64,000 bases of DNA from an uncultured Clostridia bacterium (GTDB taxonomy: Bacteria; Bacillota; Clostridia; Oscillospirales; Acutalibacteraceae), in assembly GCA_937907605.1 (NCBI GenBank), contig CALCYI010000012.1:52200-116199 (forward strand). The letters are read 5' to 3'. The translations under genes and the position numbers were made by a program. Positions within the stretch are counted from its first letter, which is position 1. Every line of letters starts with the position of its first letter. Below the pieces are notes generated by a model. The model was not told the origin of the DNA. It worked only from the letters and a program-made list of their open reading frames with translations, and made no database searches. Shown here piece by piece: positions 6,242-13,820 of this stretch.

Positions 6242-6275
6242 AAAACGGTTCACAGATTTCTGTGAACCGTTTTTA
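6242..6275 (+). terminator. rplJ-rplL terminator
   Basis: AAAACGGTTCACAG-ATTT-CTGTGAACCGTTTTTATT, a 14-bp stem with a U-run. It can also stop the convergent lipoprotein gene ending at 6288. Confidence 0.9.
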
Positions 6276-6287
6276 TTATTGTTTTAT

Positions 6288-7259
6288 TTATCCAACCGGG
6301 TGAACGTTGCACTTGTCGTAGAATTCCTTGGAGCAGGGGAAGTCGCACCTGTAATCAACTACTGCTGACATTGATTTATCGTGAACGACTGCAATGCTGG
6401 CGTGAATGATATTAACATATACGTGCATATCGTAATGCGCTTCAACAACCTCGCCGGACTTGGTGTCGATAGTGACTATTGCAGTTCCGCCCTTGTACTT
6501 AACCTTGCAGTTTTCCTCGGTTGTGCCGCTTGCCCAGCTGAATGCGTCAACCGCGTCAACAACAGCGCCGAGGTCGTTAAGGGAGGTGAACATTCTTCCC
6601 TGTGCGTCCATACCTACCCTTGACATTTCAACCGTTTTAGGTTGCATTGAAATCGTGATAGTACCGTCGCCGTTATCCTTTACGCTTGCGGTTACGAGGT
6701 CTTCCGCCTGTACTCTGCAGGTCTTAAGGCTCTCGCCCTTTTCGTCGTTGTCGTTTTCGGGCTCGCGCGCGTTACAGGGCTGGAGTCCGCCGATGGTCGG
6801 CTTGTAGAGTGCTCCGAGAAGCTGCGGTACAAGCTTATCAAGTACTGCGTTGGATTTACCCTCAACCTTAATGTCGGTAATTGTTATTTCCTTTTGGTCG
6901 GCAAAGGCGTACATTTCAACAACCTCGCCGTCCTCGTTTTTATACATCGCGGTCTTTGCTTTGGTTTTGTTGTAAGCGTCGGAGTAGTATTTTACAACGT
7001 CGTCGATTGAGCCAAATTCAATACCGCCGTAGTTGCCGGCAATAAATTCGTCGATAACGGGCGGGTCGTCCTCGGAGTCAACGTCCGTATTAGTCACGTC
7101 AGCCGTTTTGTTCCATTCGCCTGAGCGCACGTCGGAAATACCCTTCATCGTCATATCCCATATGTAGCCGACCTTAGCGCAGCCCGTAAGGGAGAACACA
7201 AGCGCAAATACAAGTGCGATACAGATAAGCGCCTTAATAACTCTTTTCATTACTTTCAC
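6288..7259 (-). CDS. lipoprotein of unknown function
   Basis: A 323-residue secreted lipoprotein. The N-terminus MKVMKRVIKALICIALVFAL ends in the lipobox LTGC at about residue 27, so it should be anchored to the outer face of the membrane. The mature part is mixed alpha/beta without a motif I recognise; phrases such as FGSIDDVVKYYSDAYNKTKA and SGEVVEAHYDMHVYVNI suggest a compact extracellular domain. The start follows AGGTGA. It lies 40 bp from the unknown gene at 7300, same strand, possibly co-transcribed. Function unassigned. Confidence 0.75.
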   Translation of the reverse strand: MKVMKRVIKALICIALVFALVFSLTGCAKVGYIWDMTMKGISDVRSGEWNKTADVTNTDVDSEDDPPVIDEFIAGNYGGIEFGSIDDVVKYYSDAYNKTKAKTAMYKNEDGEVVEMYAFADQKEITITDIKVEGKSNAVLDKLVPQLLGALYKPTIGGLQPCNAREPENDNDEKGESLKTCRVQAEDLVTASVKDNGDGTITISMQPKTVEMSRVGMDAQGRMFTSLNDLGAVVDAVDAFSWASGTTEENCKVKYKGGTAIVTIDTKSGEVVEAHYDMHVYVNIIHASIAVVHDKSMSAVVDYRCDFPCSKEFYDKCNVHPVG

Positions 7260-7299
7260 CTCTTGTGTCTACTATACACCATTAGACCGAAAAGGTCAA

Positions 7300-8691
7300 T
7301 TAATAATATTTCCTGAACGGCAGGAGCATATATACGGTCATTATTACCCATACCGCACCGAATATAATTGCGCTCATTTTAAACCACGGTATTTCGTGCA
7401 GCATATCCTTCACGCCGTCTGCGCCGAAGAGGATGAACGAGATTAGTCCGCCGATAAGTATGAATAACGGTATAGCGATTATTAATGCGATAATTGCAGT
7501 AAGCAAGCCTGTTATTAATGCTTCGGGCAGTGAAACACTGACGCCGTCATTAGTAAATACCGCCTTCTTTTCCTCCTTGGTGAGCTTTTCCTGCTGCGCC
7601 TTTTTAATAGCAATTTTTACGTAATTGTCTATATCCTGACGGATTTCATTGTTTTCGTCAAAAAGGTCAGAGCTGAGTTCAGCACATACGCGCTTTGTCT
7701 TATCGCGGAACATACAGGAATAGATATCGCCGATATCTTCGTTTTCTTTAAGCTCTCTTGTGCCGCAAAAACACTTAATCCTTGTTAAATCGTCAATATA
7801 TCTTTCTCCAAAATACAGATAGAACGCATGGCGCTTTTTGCCCTTGAGCTCGGTTTTGATATACTCGGGATATGCACCCTTGTAGCCGTTTTCCGCCATA
7901 AGCGCGTTAATTCTTTCACGCATTAGAAGCATTTTTTCGTCAGGGGCATTCTCGGGCGGATAACCCTCCTGACTTTCCATAATTTTATCAAATAACTCAC
8001 GCCATACATTCTCATATTTTGCATTATTTAGCTGCTCTGCAAAACGGTCTGTGCGCTTGATACGCAGTCTTTCGTCAGCTTCCGTTTCAATTTTTTCAAG
8101 CCGCTTCGCCGCCTCCGAAAAACCGTGTTTAATGAATAACTCCTTTAATAATGGAAAGCGTTGATTATCCGATAGATGATCCAGTCTGTAAAGCTCCGTA
8201 AGGAGCGGTATAAACGCAGTTTCACGCTCATTACAGCAGTCGGGAAAAATATCATATTTGTTCGCAATTTCCCACGCAAGCGTAAAAAGGTTATTCCACG
8301 GCTTTAAACCGAAATTAATAAGATTTGGTTTATGTATTCTGCACTCAATTTCAGCGTCGGTAAAGGAAATAGTGAGCTTGTCGTTTCTTTTCTCGCCATC
8401 TTCGGCGTAGTCATAATAATCCGCGTCTAAAAAGTATTTTCCGTTTTCCTTGCGAATGTTAACGTTTTCCGAATAGATTTCAATCTCACTTATGTCGACT
8501 GAGTATTCGGCATTTTTAAGGATGAGTATTTTTTTCATAACGCCGTTATAGAAAATATTAATTTTTAAATTTCCGTTTTCGGCTTGAATATCATATCCGT
8601 CAAGGTAAAAACCGTTGTGCTCTATCTGCTCAAAAGCCTTCCGCACCTCAGCGGAAAAATCATTCAGTATTAATAACATTAATGTGTCCAT
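7300..8691 (-). CDS. unrecognised protein with C-terminal membrane anchor
   Basis: A 463-residue protein of unknown family. Residues 1-370 are soluble and rich in charged and aromatic residues, with a possible metal-binding pair at FPDCC and KCFCGT. Two hydrophobic segments lie near the C-terminus (about 390-425 and 438-455), so the large N-terminal part probably faces the cytoplasm as a tail-anchored protein. There is no signal peptide. Only a weak ribosome site (AATTGAGAG) precedes the first ATG, so the start could differ by a few codons. Same strand as the lipoprotein at 6288. Confidence 0.6.
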   Translation of the reverse strand: MDTLMLLILNDFSAEVRKAFEQIEHNGFYLDGYDIQAENGNLKINIFYNGVMKKILILKNAEYSVDISEIEIYSENVNIRKENGKYFLDADYYDYAEDGEKRNDKLTISFTDAEIECRIHKPNLINFGLKPWNNLFTLAWEIANKYDIFPDCCNERETAFIPLLTELYRLDHLSDNQRFPLLKELFIKHGFSEAAKRLEKIETEADERLRIKRTDRFAEQLNNAKYENVWRELFDKIMESQEGYPPENAPDEKMLLMRERINALMAENGYKGAYPEYIKTELKGKKRHAFYLYFGERYIDDLTRIKCFCGTRELKENEDIGDIYSCMFRDKTKRVCAELSSDLFDENNEIRQDIDNYVKIAIKKAQQEKLTKEEKKAVFTNDGVSVSLPEALITGLLTAIIALIIAIPLFILIGGLISFILFGADGVKDMLHEIPWFKMSAIIFGAVWVIMTVYMLLPFRKYY

Positions 8692-8719
8692 TTTTTATTC
8701 TCTCAATTCCTAAATAATA

Positions 8720-8750
8720 ACGGGGTAAGCTGTGCTCACCCCGTTTTGCT
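8720..8750. terminator. hairpin terminator after iolE
   Basis: ACGGGGTAAGC-TGT-GCTCACCCCGT with one A-C mismatch. The T-rich tract is stronger on the plus strand, but it lies directly after the iolE stop on the minus strand and is the likely end of the iol transcript. Confidence 0.7.
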
Positions 8751-8751
8751 T

Positions 8752-9651
8752 TTAAAGCCCTGTGTTTTCTTTTATGTATTTCCTTGCCTTTACTGCGTAT
8801 TCGAAGGGGTTTGCTTTCGCGGGGTCCTGCTCCGCCTCGACTACTACCCAGCCCTCGTAATCCGCTTTTTCAAGGATATCAAAGATTGGCTTAAAGTCTA
8901 CGTCGCCGTCGCCGGGCACGGTGAATACGCCCGCCCTTACGGCGTCAAGGAAGCTCATATGCTGCGGTACAACCTGGTTGTTGTACACGTCTAGCCTTAC
9001 GTCCTTAAGGTGTACGTGCTTAATTCTGTTTACATATTTTTCGAGTACGGGAACAGGGTCGATACCAGCGAAGGTAAGGTGTCCCGAATCAAAGAGGAGA
9101 TACACGAGCTCCGGGTCGGTGATTTCCATAAGCTTATCGATTTCCTCCACGGTCTGAACGCCCGTGCCCATATGGTGATGAACGGTGAAATACATACCCT
9201 TTGACTTTGCGTACTCGCCCATTTCGTTAAAGCCCTTGGCTACGATTTCCCACTGCTCGTCAGTGTAATACGGCTTTTCGTCAAGAATTGACTTCGTGAG
9301 GTCGCCCTGAATGGAATTACCCTGTTCCGACGCGCCGATAACCTTTGCGCCGAGCTTATAAAGCTTGTCGCAGTGCGCCTTGAAGGCTTCGATTGTTTCC
9401 TCGTACGGCTTTGAGGTAAGGTACGACGAAAACCAGGCATTACAAATCTGTAAGCCTCTGATGTCAAGATACTTCTTTAATACGTCGGGATCGGCGGGGT
9501 ATTTGTTGCCGATTTCGCTGCCCTTGAAGCCTGCGAGCGCCATTTCGGAAATGCACTGCTCAAAGGTGTTTTCTGCGCCGAGGTCAGGCATATCGTCGTT
9601 GGTCCAGCCTATCGGCGCGATAGCAAGTTTTACTTTATTCGGATTAAGCAT
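8752..9651 (-). CDS. iolE: inosose dehydratase (2-keto-myo-inositol dehydratase)
   Basis: A 299-residue TIM-barrel of the xylose-isomerase-like AP-endonuclease-2 superfamily. The N-terminus KLAIAPIGWTNDDMPDLG is characteristic of IolE, and the metal-binding strands show EIGNKYP, HHHMGTG, DSGHLTFAG and KHVHLKD. IolE removes water from 2-keto-myo-inositol to give the dione used by IolD. The start at 9651 is preceded by AAGGAG; longer upstream reading would overlap iolD. Last gene of iolG-iolD-iolE with 10-bp gaps, so the three are one transcript. Confidence 0.92.
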   Translation of the reverse strand: MLNPNKVKLAIAPIGWTNDDMPDLGAENTFEQCISEMALAGFKGSEIGNKYPADPDVLKKYLDIRGLQICNAWFSSYLTSKPYEETIEAFKAHCDKLYKLGAKVIGASEQGNSIQGDLTKSILDEKPYYTDEQWEIVAKGFNEMGEYAKSKGMYFTVHHHMGTGVQTVEEIDKLMEITDPELVYLLFDSGHLTFAGIDPVPVLEKYVNRIKHVHLKDVRLDVYNNQVVPQHMSFLDAVRAGVFTVPGDGDVDFKPIFDILEKADYEGWVVVEAEQDPAKANPFEYAVKARKYIKENTGL

Positions 9652-9661
9652 AATATTCTCC

Positions 9662-11515
9662 TTAGTAATCAAAAGTTTTCGCAATATTTTCCTGCATTGC
9701 CCTGTAAGCCTCGGCAACCTTTTCGCTCTTTGAAACCTCGGCAACGCCTACTCTCCACCAGCTCTCAAAGCCGGGAGTCATTGTCTGCGGAAGTACCTTG
9801 ATGTCAAAGAGGACTGCCTTATCCTGCTTTTTTGCGTCCTCAAGAGCCGCTCTGAGCTCGTCGGAGGTGCGGCAGGTGTAGCCCTTTGCGCCGTAGCCCT
9901 CTGCAATCTTTGCAAAGTCAACTGTCATATCAGCGCCGTCAAGCATTCCCGTTTCGGGATTCCTTGCGCGGAATACGGTACCGAAGGTGTCGGTACCCTG
10001 ATTATTCTGCAGGTTTTCGATACAGCCCCAGCCGAGATTGTCGAATACGCATACGTTAATCTTTAAACCCTCCTGGAGAGCGGTATAAAGCTCGCTGTGT
10101 CCCATAAGGAACGAGCCGTCACCGCAGAAGGTGTAAACCTCAGCCTCGGGCTTTGCAAGCTTTGCGCCGAGCGCGCCGTTAACCTCGTAGCCCATGTTAG
10201 AATAGCCGTATTCCATATGATACGTGCCGCGCTTTTTGGGTCTGAAAAGCCTCTGCATATCGCCGGGGAGCGAGCCCGCCGAGCCGAGCGCTATGTCGTC
10301 GTCGCCCATAAATTCATTTATTATACCGAGCGCAAGAGTCTGGTTAAGTCCGCCCGGGAGCTCCTTGGTATAGAAGTCGTCAACGATAGCGTCCCACTCA
10401 GCCTTAGCCTTTGCAATCTCGTCGGTGTAAGCGGTCTTATAGTCGCCGAGTGCGCCGTCGATAGCGGTAATCGCTTCTCTTGCGTCGGCGATAATTGCCT
10501 CCGCGTCCATCTTGTACGCGTCAAACGGACAGATATTTATGCCGAGCACCTTTCTGTTCTCATTAAAGAGCCACTTTGACGAGGTGGTGAAGTCCGAAAA
10601 TCTTGTACCCACGCCGATAATGAGGTCAGCGTCGCGACCGATAACGTTGGCAGCCTTGCCGCCCGTAACGCCGATACCGCCGAGGTTCAGCGGATGGCGC
10701 CAGTCGATAATGCCCTTGCCCGCCTGGGTTTCGGAAATCGGGATATTGTGTGCCTCTGCGAGCTTGAGGAGCTCAAGCTCAGCCTCGCTGTAACGAACGC
10801 CGCCGCCGCAGATGATAATCGGTTTCTTTGCCGTTTTTATTAATTCAACCGCTCTTTCAAGCTGGGATTTGCTGATAGGTCTGCGGTCGATATGCCATAC
10901 TCTTTTCTGAAGGAAATGCTCGGGATAATCGTAAGCCTCGCCCTCAACGTCCTGCGGCATAGCAAGGCAAACCGCGCCCGTGTCGGCGGGGTCGGTCAGA
11001 ACTCTCATTGCGTTAAGGCAAGCGGTCATTAACTGCTCGGGGCGGTTAATCCTGTCAAAATAGTGGCATACGCCCTTGAACGCGTCGGTAACGGTCCTTC
11101 CGTAGTTGTCAAAAAATTCAGCCTGCTGCAAAACGGGGTCGGGCTGACGGCATGCGAAGGTGTCGCCGGGGAGAACGAGAAGGGGTATCCTGTTTGCCGT
11201 CGCGCAGCCGCACGCGGTTACCATATTTGTCGCACCGGGGCCGATTGACGATACGCAGGGGATAATAGCCCTTCTGTCCATCTGCTTTGCGTACGCAACG
11301 GCGGCGAGAGCCATATTCTGCTCGTTCTTGCCCTGATAGAAGGTGAGGTTATGTCCGCCCTGCTCGAGCGCCTGGCCTACGCCTACAACGCAGCCGTGAC
11401 CGAAGATGCCGAACATACCCGAAACGAATTTCGTTTCCTTGCCGTCAAATTCTACGTACTGATTGTCGAGGAACTTAACAAGCGCCTGCGACATAGTAAG
11501 TCTTTCTCTTTTCAT
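9662..11515 (-). CDS. iolD: 3D-(3,5/4)-trihydroxycyclohexane-1,2-dione hydrolase
   Basis: A 617-residue thiamine-diphosphate enzyme of the acetolactate-synthase fold. It opens the inositol-derived dione ring to 5-deoxyglucuronate. Domains are in the usual order: N-terminal Pyr domain (GIFGHGCVVGVGQALEQ), central Rossmann-like domain (KKPIIICGGGVRYSEAE) and C-terminal PP domain with the ThDP motif FCGDGSFLMGHSEL...NLGWGCIENLQNNQG. The chosen ATG follows AAGGTGAT; it lies 10 bp after the iolG stop. Slightly shorter than Bacillus IolD (about 637). Confidence 0.93.
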   Translation of the reverse strand: MKRERLTMSQALVKFLDNQYVEFDGKETKFVSGMFGIFGHGCVVGVGQALEQGGHNLTFYQGKNEQNMALAAVAYAKQMDRRAIIPCVSSIGPGATNMVTACGCATANRIPLLVLPGDTFACRQPDPVLQQAEFFDNYGRTVTDAFKGVCHYFDRINRPEQLMTACLNAMRVLTDPADTGAVCLAMPQDVEGEAYDYPEHFLQKRVWHIDRRPISKSQLERAVELIKTAKKPIIICGGGVRYSEAELELLKLAEAHNIPISETQAGKGIIDWRHPLNLGGIGVTGGKAANVIGRDADLIIGVGTRFSDFTTSSKWLFNENRKVLGINICPFDAYKMDAEAIIADAREAITAIDGALGDYKTAYTDEIAKAKAEWDAIVDDFYTKELPGGLNQTLALGIINEFMGDDDIALGSAGSLPGDMQRLFRPKKRGTYHMEYGYSNMGYEVNGALGAKLAKPEAEVYTFCGDGSFLMGHSELYTALQEGLKINVCVFDNLGWGCIENLQNNQGTDTFGTVFRARNPETGMLDGADMTVDFAKIAEGYGAKGYTCRTSDELRAALEDAKKQDKAVLFDIKVLPQTMTPGFESWWRVGVAEVSKSEKVAEAYRAMQENIAKTFDY

Positions 11516-11525
11516 ATTTATCACC

Positions 11526-12539
11526 TTATGCTTCAATTTCTGAAAGCTTAACAGGTCTGTGCTCAGCTACGGAAAGCTTAGCCGCAAGACCTAAGCGGAG
11601 CGCCTCAAGACCGTCGTAAACCGTCGTTTTTGTAGCCTTATCGTTTACTACCGCGTCGATGAATTCCGTCATCTCGTCGGTAAAGGACTTCATATACCTC
11701 TCAAGGAAGAAGTAAAGCGGCTTGTCGGTTACGTTTCCGTTTTCGTTGATATATGCAACGTTGGTCGGTGTGTCGTTAGCAGCGCTTGCCTGACCGCCCG
11801 AGCCGAATACCTCAAGCCTCTGGTCGTAGCCGTAGCAAGCCTTACGGCAGTTGTCAATAACGCCGATAGCGCCGCTCTTGAATTTAAGCGCAACAAGCGC
11901 GGTATCAACGTCGCCCGCGGCGCCGATTGCTTCGTCAACCATAACGGTTGCGTTTGCGTAAACCTCTTCAACCTCGCCGCCTATGAAGCGCGCCATATCG
12001 AAATCATGTACCGTCATGTCAAGGAAGATACCGCCCGATACCTTAACGTATTCAATCGGGGGCGGTTCGGGGTCGCGGGAGGTAATCTTAATCGTCTGAA
12101 GCTCGCCGAGCTTGCCTTTATTTGCAAGGTCTTTGATATGTGCAAAGTTGTGGTCATAGCGCCTGTTGAAGCCTATCTGAAGCTTAACGCCCGCCTTGTC
12201 AACCGCGGCGATAACCTTTTTAATCTTAGCTACCGTAAGGTCAACGGGTTTTTCGCAGAATATATGCTTGCCCGCTTCTGCCGCCTCGCACGCGATGTCA
12301 GCGTGGGTATCGGTTGAGGAGCAGATTAATACCGCGGTAATCTCGGGATTCTTTAATATCTCGTGATAATCCTCATAGTATTCGGGAATGCCGAGCTCCT
12401 CGGCAACTCTTTTTGCGCCCTCAACGTAAATATCTGAAATCGCAACGATTTCCGCCTGAGGAATATGGTACGTAATGGATTTAGCATGAACCTGTCCGAT
12501 TCTGCCTGCACCGATAATTCCGACTTTAATTTTATTCAT
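11526..12539 (-). CDS. iolG: inositol 2-dehydrogenase
   Basis: A 337-residue Gfo/Idh/MocA-family oxidoreductase that oxidises myo-inositol to 2-keto-myo-inositol with NAD. The Rossmann motif is GIIGAGRIGQVHAKS at the N-terminus. The catalytic EKPVD lies near residue 96, and GGIFLDMTVHDFDMARF carries the conserved D-x3-H pair. The start follows AAGGACGG. It is first in the iolG-iolD-iolE operon, read from a promoter at 12574-12602. No iolB, iolC, iolA or transporter gene is in the window. Confidence 0.9.
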   Translation of the reverse strand: MNKIKVGIIGAGRIGQVHAKSITYHIPQAEIVAISDIYVEGAKRVAEELGIPEYYEDYHEILKNPEITAVLICSSTDTHADIACEAAEAGKHIFCEKPVDLTVAKIKKVIAAVDKAGVKLQIGFNRRYDHNFAHIKDLANKGKLGELQTIKITSRDPEPPPIEYVKVSGGIFLDMTVHDFDMARFIGGEVEEVYANATVMVDEAIGAAGDVDTALVALKFKSGAIGVIDNCRKACYGYDQRLEVFGSGGQASAANDTPTNVAYINENGNVTDKPLYFFLERYMKSFTDEMTEFIDAVVNDKATKTTVYDGLEALRLGLAAKLSVAEHRPVKLSEIEA

Positions 12540-12573
12540 TTTTTATCCGTCCTTTCGGTTTTTATTCAGAAAT

Positions 12574-12602
12574 ATTTTATCACAGTATAAATTAGATTTC
12601 AA
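12574..12602 (-). promoter_or_regulatory. promoter of the iolGDE operon
   Basis: On the minus strand, TTGAAA (12602-12597), a 17-bp spacer, and TAAAAT (12579-12574), about 35 bp upstream of iolG. No obvious operator palindrome. Confidence 0.65.
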
Positions 12603-12623
12603 TAAATTATATTAAATAATAAA

Positions 12624-12731
12624 TAAAAAAGAAGAATACCCGTGCATAACACATGGGTATTCCCCTCTCTGTCTATAACAAACTATAGGAGGACAGGTTA
12701 CTCGGCACGGTTGCGGCTCCGTGACGAGCGT
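12624..12731 (-). ncRNA. candidate small RNA with own promoter and terminator
   Basis: The minus strand carries a consensus promoter, TTGACA (12766-12761), 17-bp spacer, TATAAT (12743-12738), then about 108 nt with no credible ORF. The RNA would form three hairpins. The first is CTCG-CACGG / CCGTG-CGAG. The second is CTGTC-[CTCC]-TATA / TATA-GACAG, with CTCC bulged from the stem. The last is GAATACCC / GGGTATTC (12662-12634) followed by TTCTTTTTTATTT as terminator. The bulged CUCC could pair with Shine-Dalgarno sequences. It does not match 6S, SRP or tmRNA patterns I know. It lies between iolG and the SOS pair and stops before the iol promoter. Confidence 0.75.
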
Positions 12732-12737
12732 GACTTC

Positions 12738-12766
12738 ATTATATTCAATTATGTACAATTTGTCAA
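12738..12766 (-). promoter_or_regulatory. promoter of the candidate small RNA
   Basis: Perfect TTGACA and TATAAT on the minus strand with a 17-bp spacer; one of the strongest promoters in the window, although no protein gene begins downstream. Confidence 0.85.
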
Positions 12767-12888
12767 GAAATAGGTGAATAAATTTATAGCAATATTAACA
12801 AAAAGAAATAAGTGTAAGATAAATTTTCTAAAAGATTTTGCCATAAAATTTTTATTGTCCAAATAAAAGTAAAATTTGATTAATTCTA

Positions 12889-12924
12889 TTGACTTAGAAC
12901 ATACGTTCCTCTAAGATTATATAT
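12889..12924 (+). promoter_or_regulatory. promoter overlapped by a LexA-type SOS box
   Basis: TTGACT at 12889-12894 and TAAGAT at 12912-12917 (17-bp spacer) form the promoter. The spacer holds GAAC-ATAC-GTTC (12897-12908), which fits the Gram-positive LexA/DinR consensus CGAACRNRYGTTYC at 13 of 14 positions. LexA bound here would block the promoter of the two genes starting at 12994. Confidence 0.75.
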
Positions 12925-12993
12925 AGATTGATTCCACTCTCAGTCAGATTTTGGTGCTCGTTAGCGAGCGCCTATAGAAAGGCAGGACGTATA

Positions 12994-13197
12994 ATGACAA
13001 TTGACGAATTGGCTCGTGAATACGAGAATCAGTATAAAATCCTATCCGCCAAGGCAAAGGGGCTTACCCCGTTACTCTGCGTGAAGCGCGGCAAGGATTT
13101 ATATTTACTGAGGAAAAAGATAATGATATATAACGAAATGGCTTGTGAATGCAGATACATAGCGTCAATACTTTCCGGCTACTATGAGGAGGACTAA
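12994..13197 (+). CDS. small helical protein of a conserved two-gene unit
   Basis: A 67-residue, highly charged, probably helical protein (MTIDELAREYENQYKILSAK, then LYLLRKKIMIYNEMACECRY). I recognise the pattern only as the partner of small sigma-like proteins in Clostridia; function is unknown. The ATG at 12994 follows AAAGGCAGGA; an earlier in-frame ATG at 12928 lies too close to the -10 to be likely. The stop overlaps the next start (TAATG), implying translational coupling. An SOS box in the promoter suggests induction by DNA damage. Confidence 0.7.
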   Translation: MTIDELAREYENQYKILSAKAKGLTPLLCVKRGKDLYLLRKKIMIYNEMACECRYIASILSGYYEED

Positions 13198-13505
13198 TGG
13201 ATTACTTAGACAATTACTATTATAAATTGAATAACAATGACGAGAACGATACTCAGCGTGCTGCGAGAAAAGCAATAGGTGCAATACTTCCTGCCTTGTT
13301 TGAAAATGAGCTGACAAAAAAGCAGGAAATGTGCCTTAAATACAAATACATTTACGGCAAGACACAAAGCGAGATTGCAAAGCTCCTTAAGGTCTCGCAG
13401 CCCACGGTTTCGCGCCATATTGCAAGGGGAAAGAGTATCGTAAATGATAAACTCAAATATTGTAGCGCCGCAATTCTGTGCGCGCTGAATGAATATGATA
13501 AATAG
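13197..13505 (+). CDS. sigma-70 region-4-like HTH protein
   Basis: A 102-residue protein whose C-terminal half resembles sigma factor region 4: LTKKQEMCLKYKYIYGKTQSEIAKLLKVSQPTVSRHIARGKSIV, with a helix-turn-helix at about residues 58-78. It has no region 2, so it cannot be a complete sigma factor. It may be a promoter-binding regulator or a phage/ICE-type late activator. It is translationally coupled to the preceding gene by a TAATG overlap and shares its LexA-box promoter. The stop is followed immediately by a palindromic element. Confidence 0.75.
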   Translation: MDYLDNYYYKLNNNDENDTQRAARKAIGAILPALFENELTKKQEMCLKYKYIYGKTQSEIAKLLKVSQPTVSRHIARGKSIVNDKLKYCSAAILCALNEYDK

Positions 13506-13820
13506 AAAAATGAGAGTCGCAAAGGGGTGTCCTGCGTAAAGAATAACAGCCTTAAAATCACCTCTTTTTCGCTATAACGTCATTAAAAATCGGGTCAAGG
13601 CGGCAAGCCTTAACCCGATTTTATGCTTTGTTCTAACAAAAAATAGGTTGATTTTAAGGTGCAAAGCAGTTTTGGCAAAGTTATTTTAGCTCATAAAGGG
13701 ATTACAAAGCCGCCTGCATACTCGCGTATTCAGGCGGCTTTTAATTTCTTTAGGGGCAAACGGACAAAGCCAAAACCTATTCTTCTTTGCGTAGGATACC
13801 CCAAGCGGCTCTCATTTTTT
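13506..13820. repeat. 315-bp palindromic element between convergent genes
   Basis: The ends are about 40-bp imperfect inverted repeats. AATGAGAG(T)CGC with GGGGTGTCCTGCGTAAAGAATA at 13509-13546 mirrors the minus-strand reading of 13779-13817 (AATGAGAGCCGC, GGGGTATCCTACGCAAAG). Inside, CCTTAAAATCACCT (13550) mirrors AGGTTGATTTTAAGG (13645) around hairpin 13589-13619. A second hairpin, AAAGCCGCCTG/CAGGCGGCTTT (13706-13741), follows. The left end abuts the sigma-like stop codon and the right end overlaps the last codons of the kinase gene. It could be a MITE-like element or an elaborate bidirectional terminator. Confidence 0.75.

Noticed and set aside
12624..12731. 6S RNA as identity of the small RNA
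   Set aside because: 6S folds with its 5' and 3' ends paired around a central bubble and is about 180-200 nt; here the 3' end is an independent terminator hairpin and the RNA is only about 108 nt.
13197..13505. Complete sigma factor
   Set aside because: Only the region 4-like helix-turn-helix is present; region 2, needed for -10 recognition and core binding, is absent.
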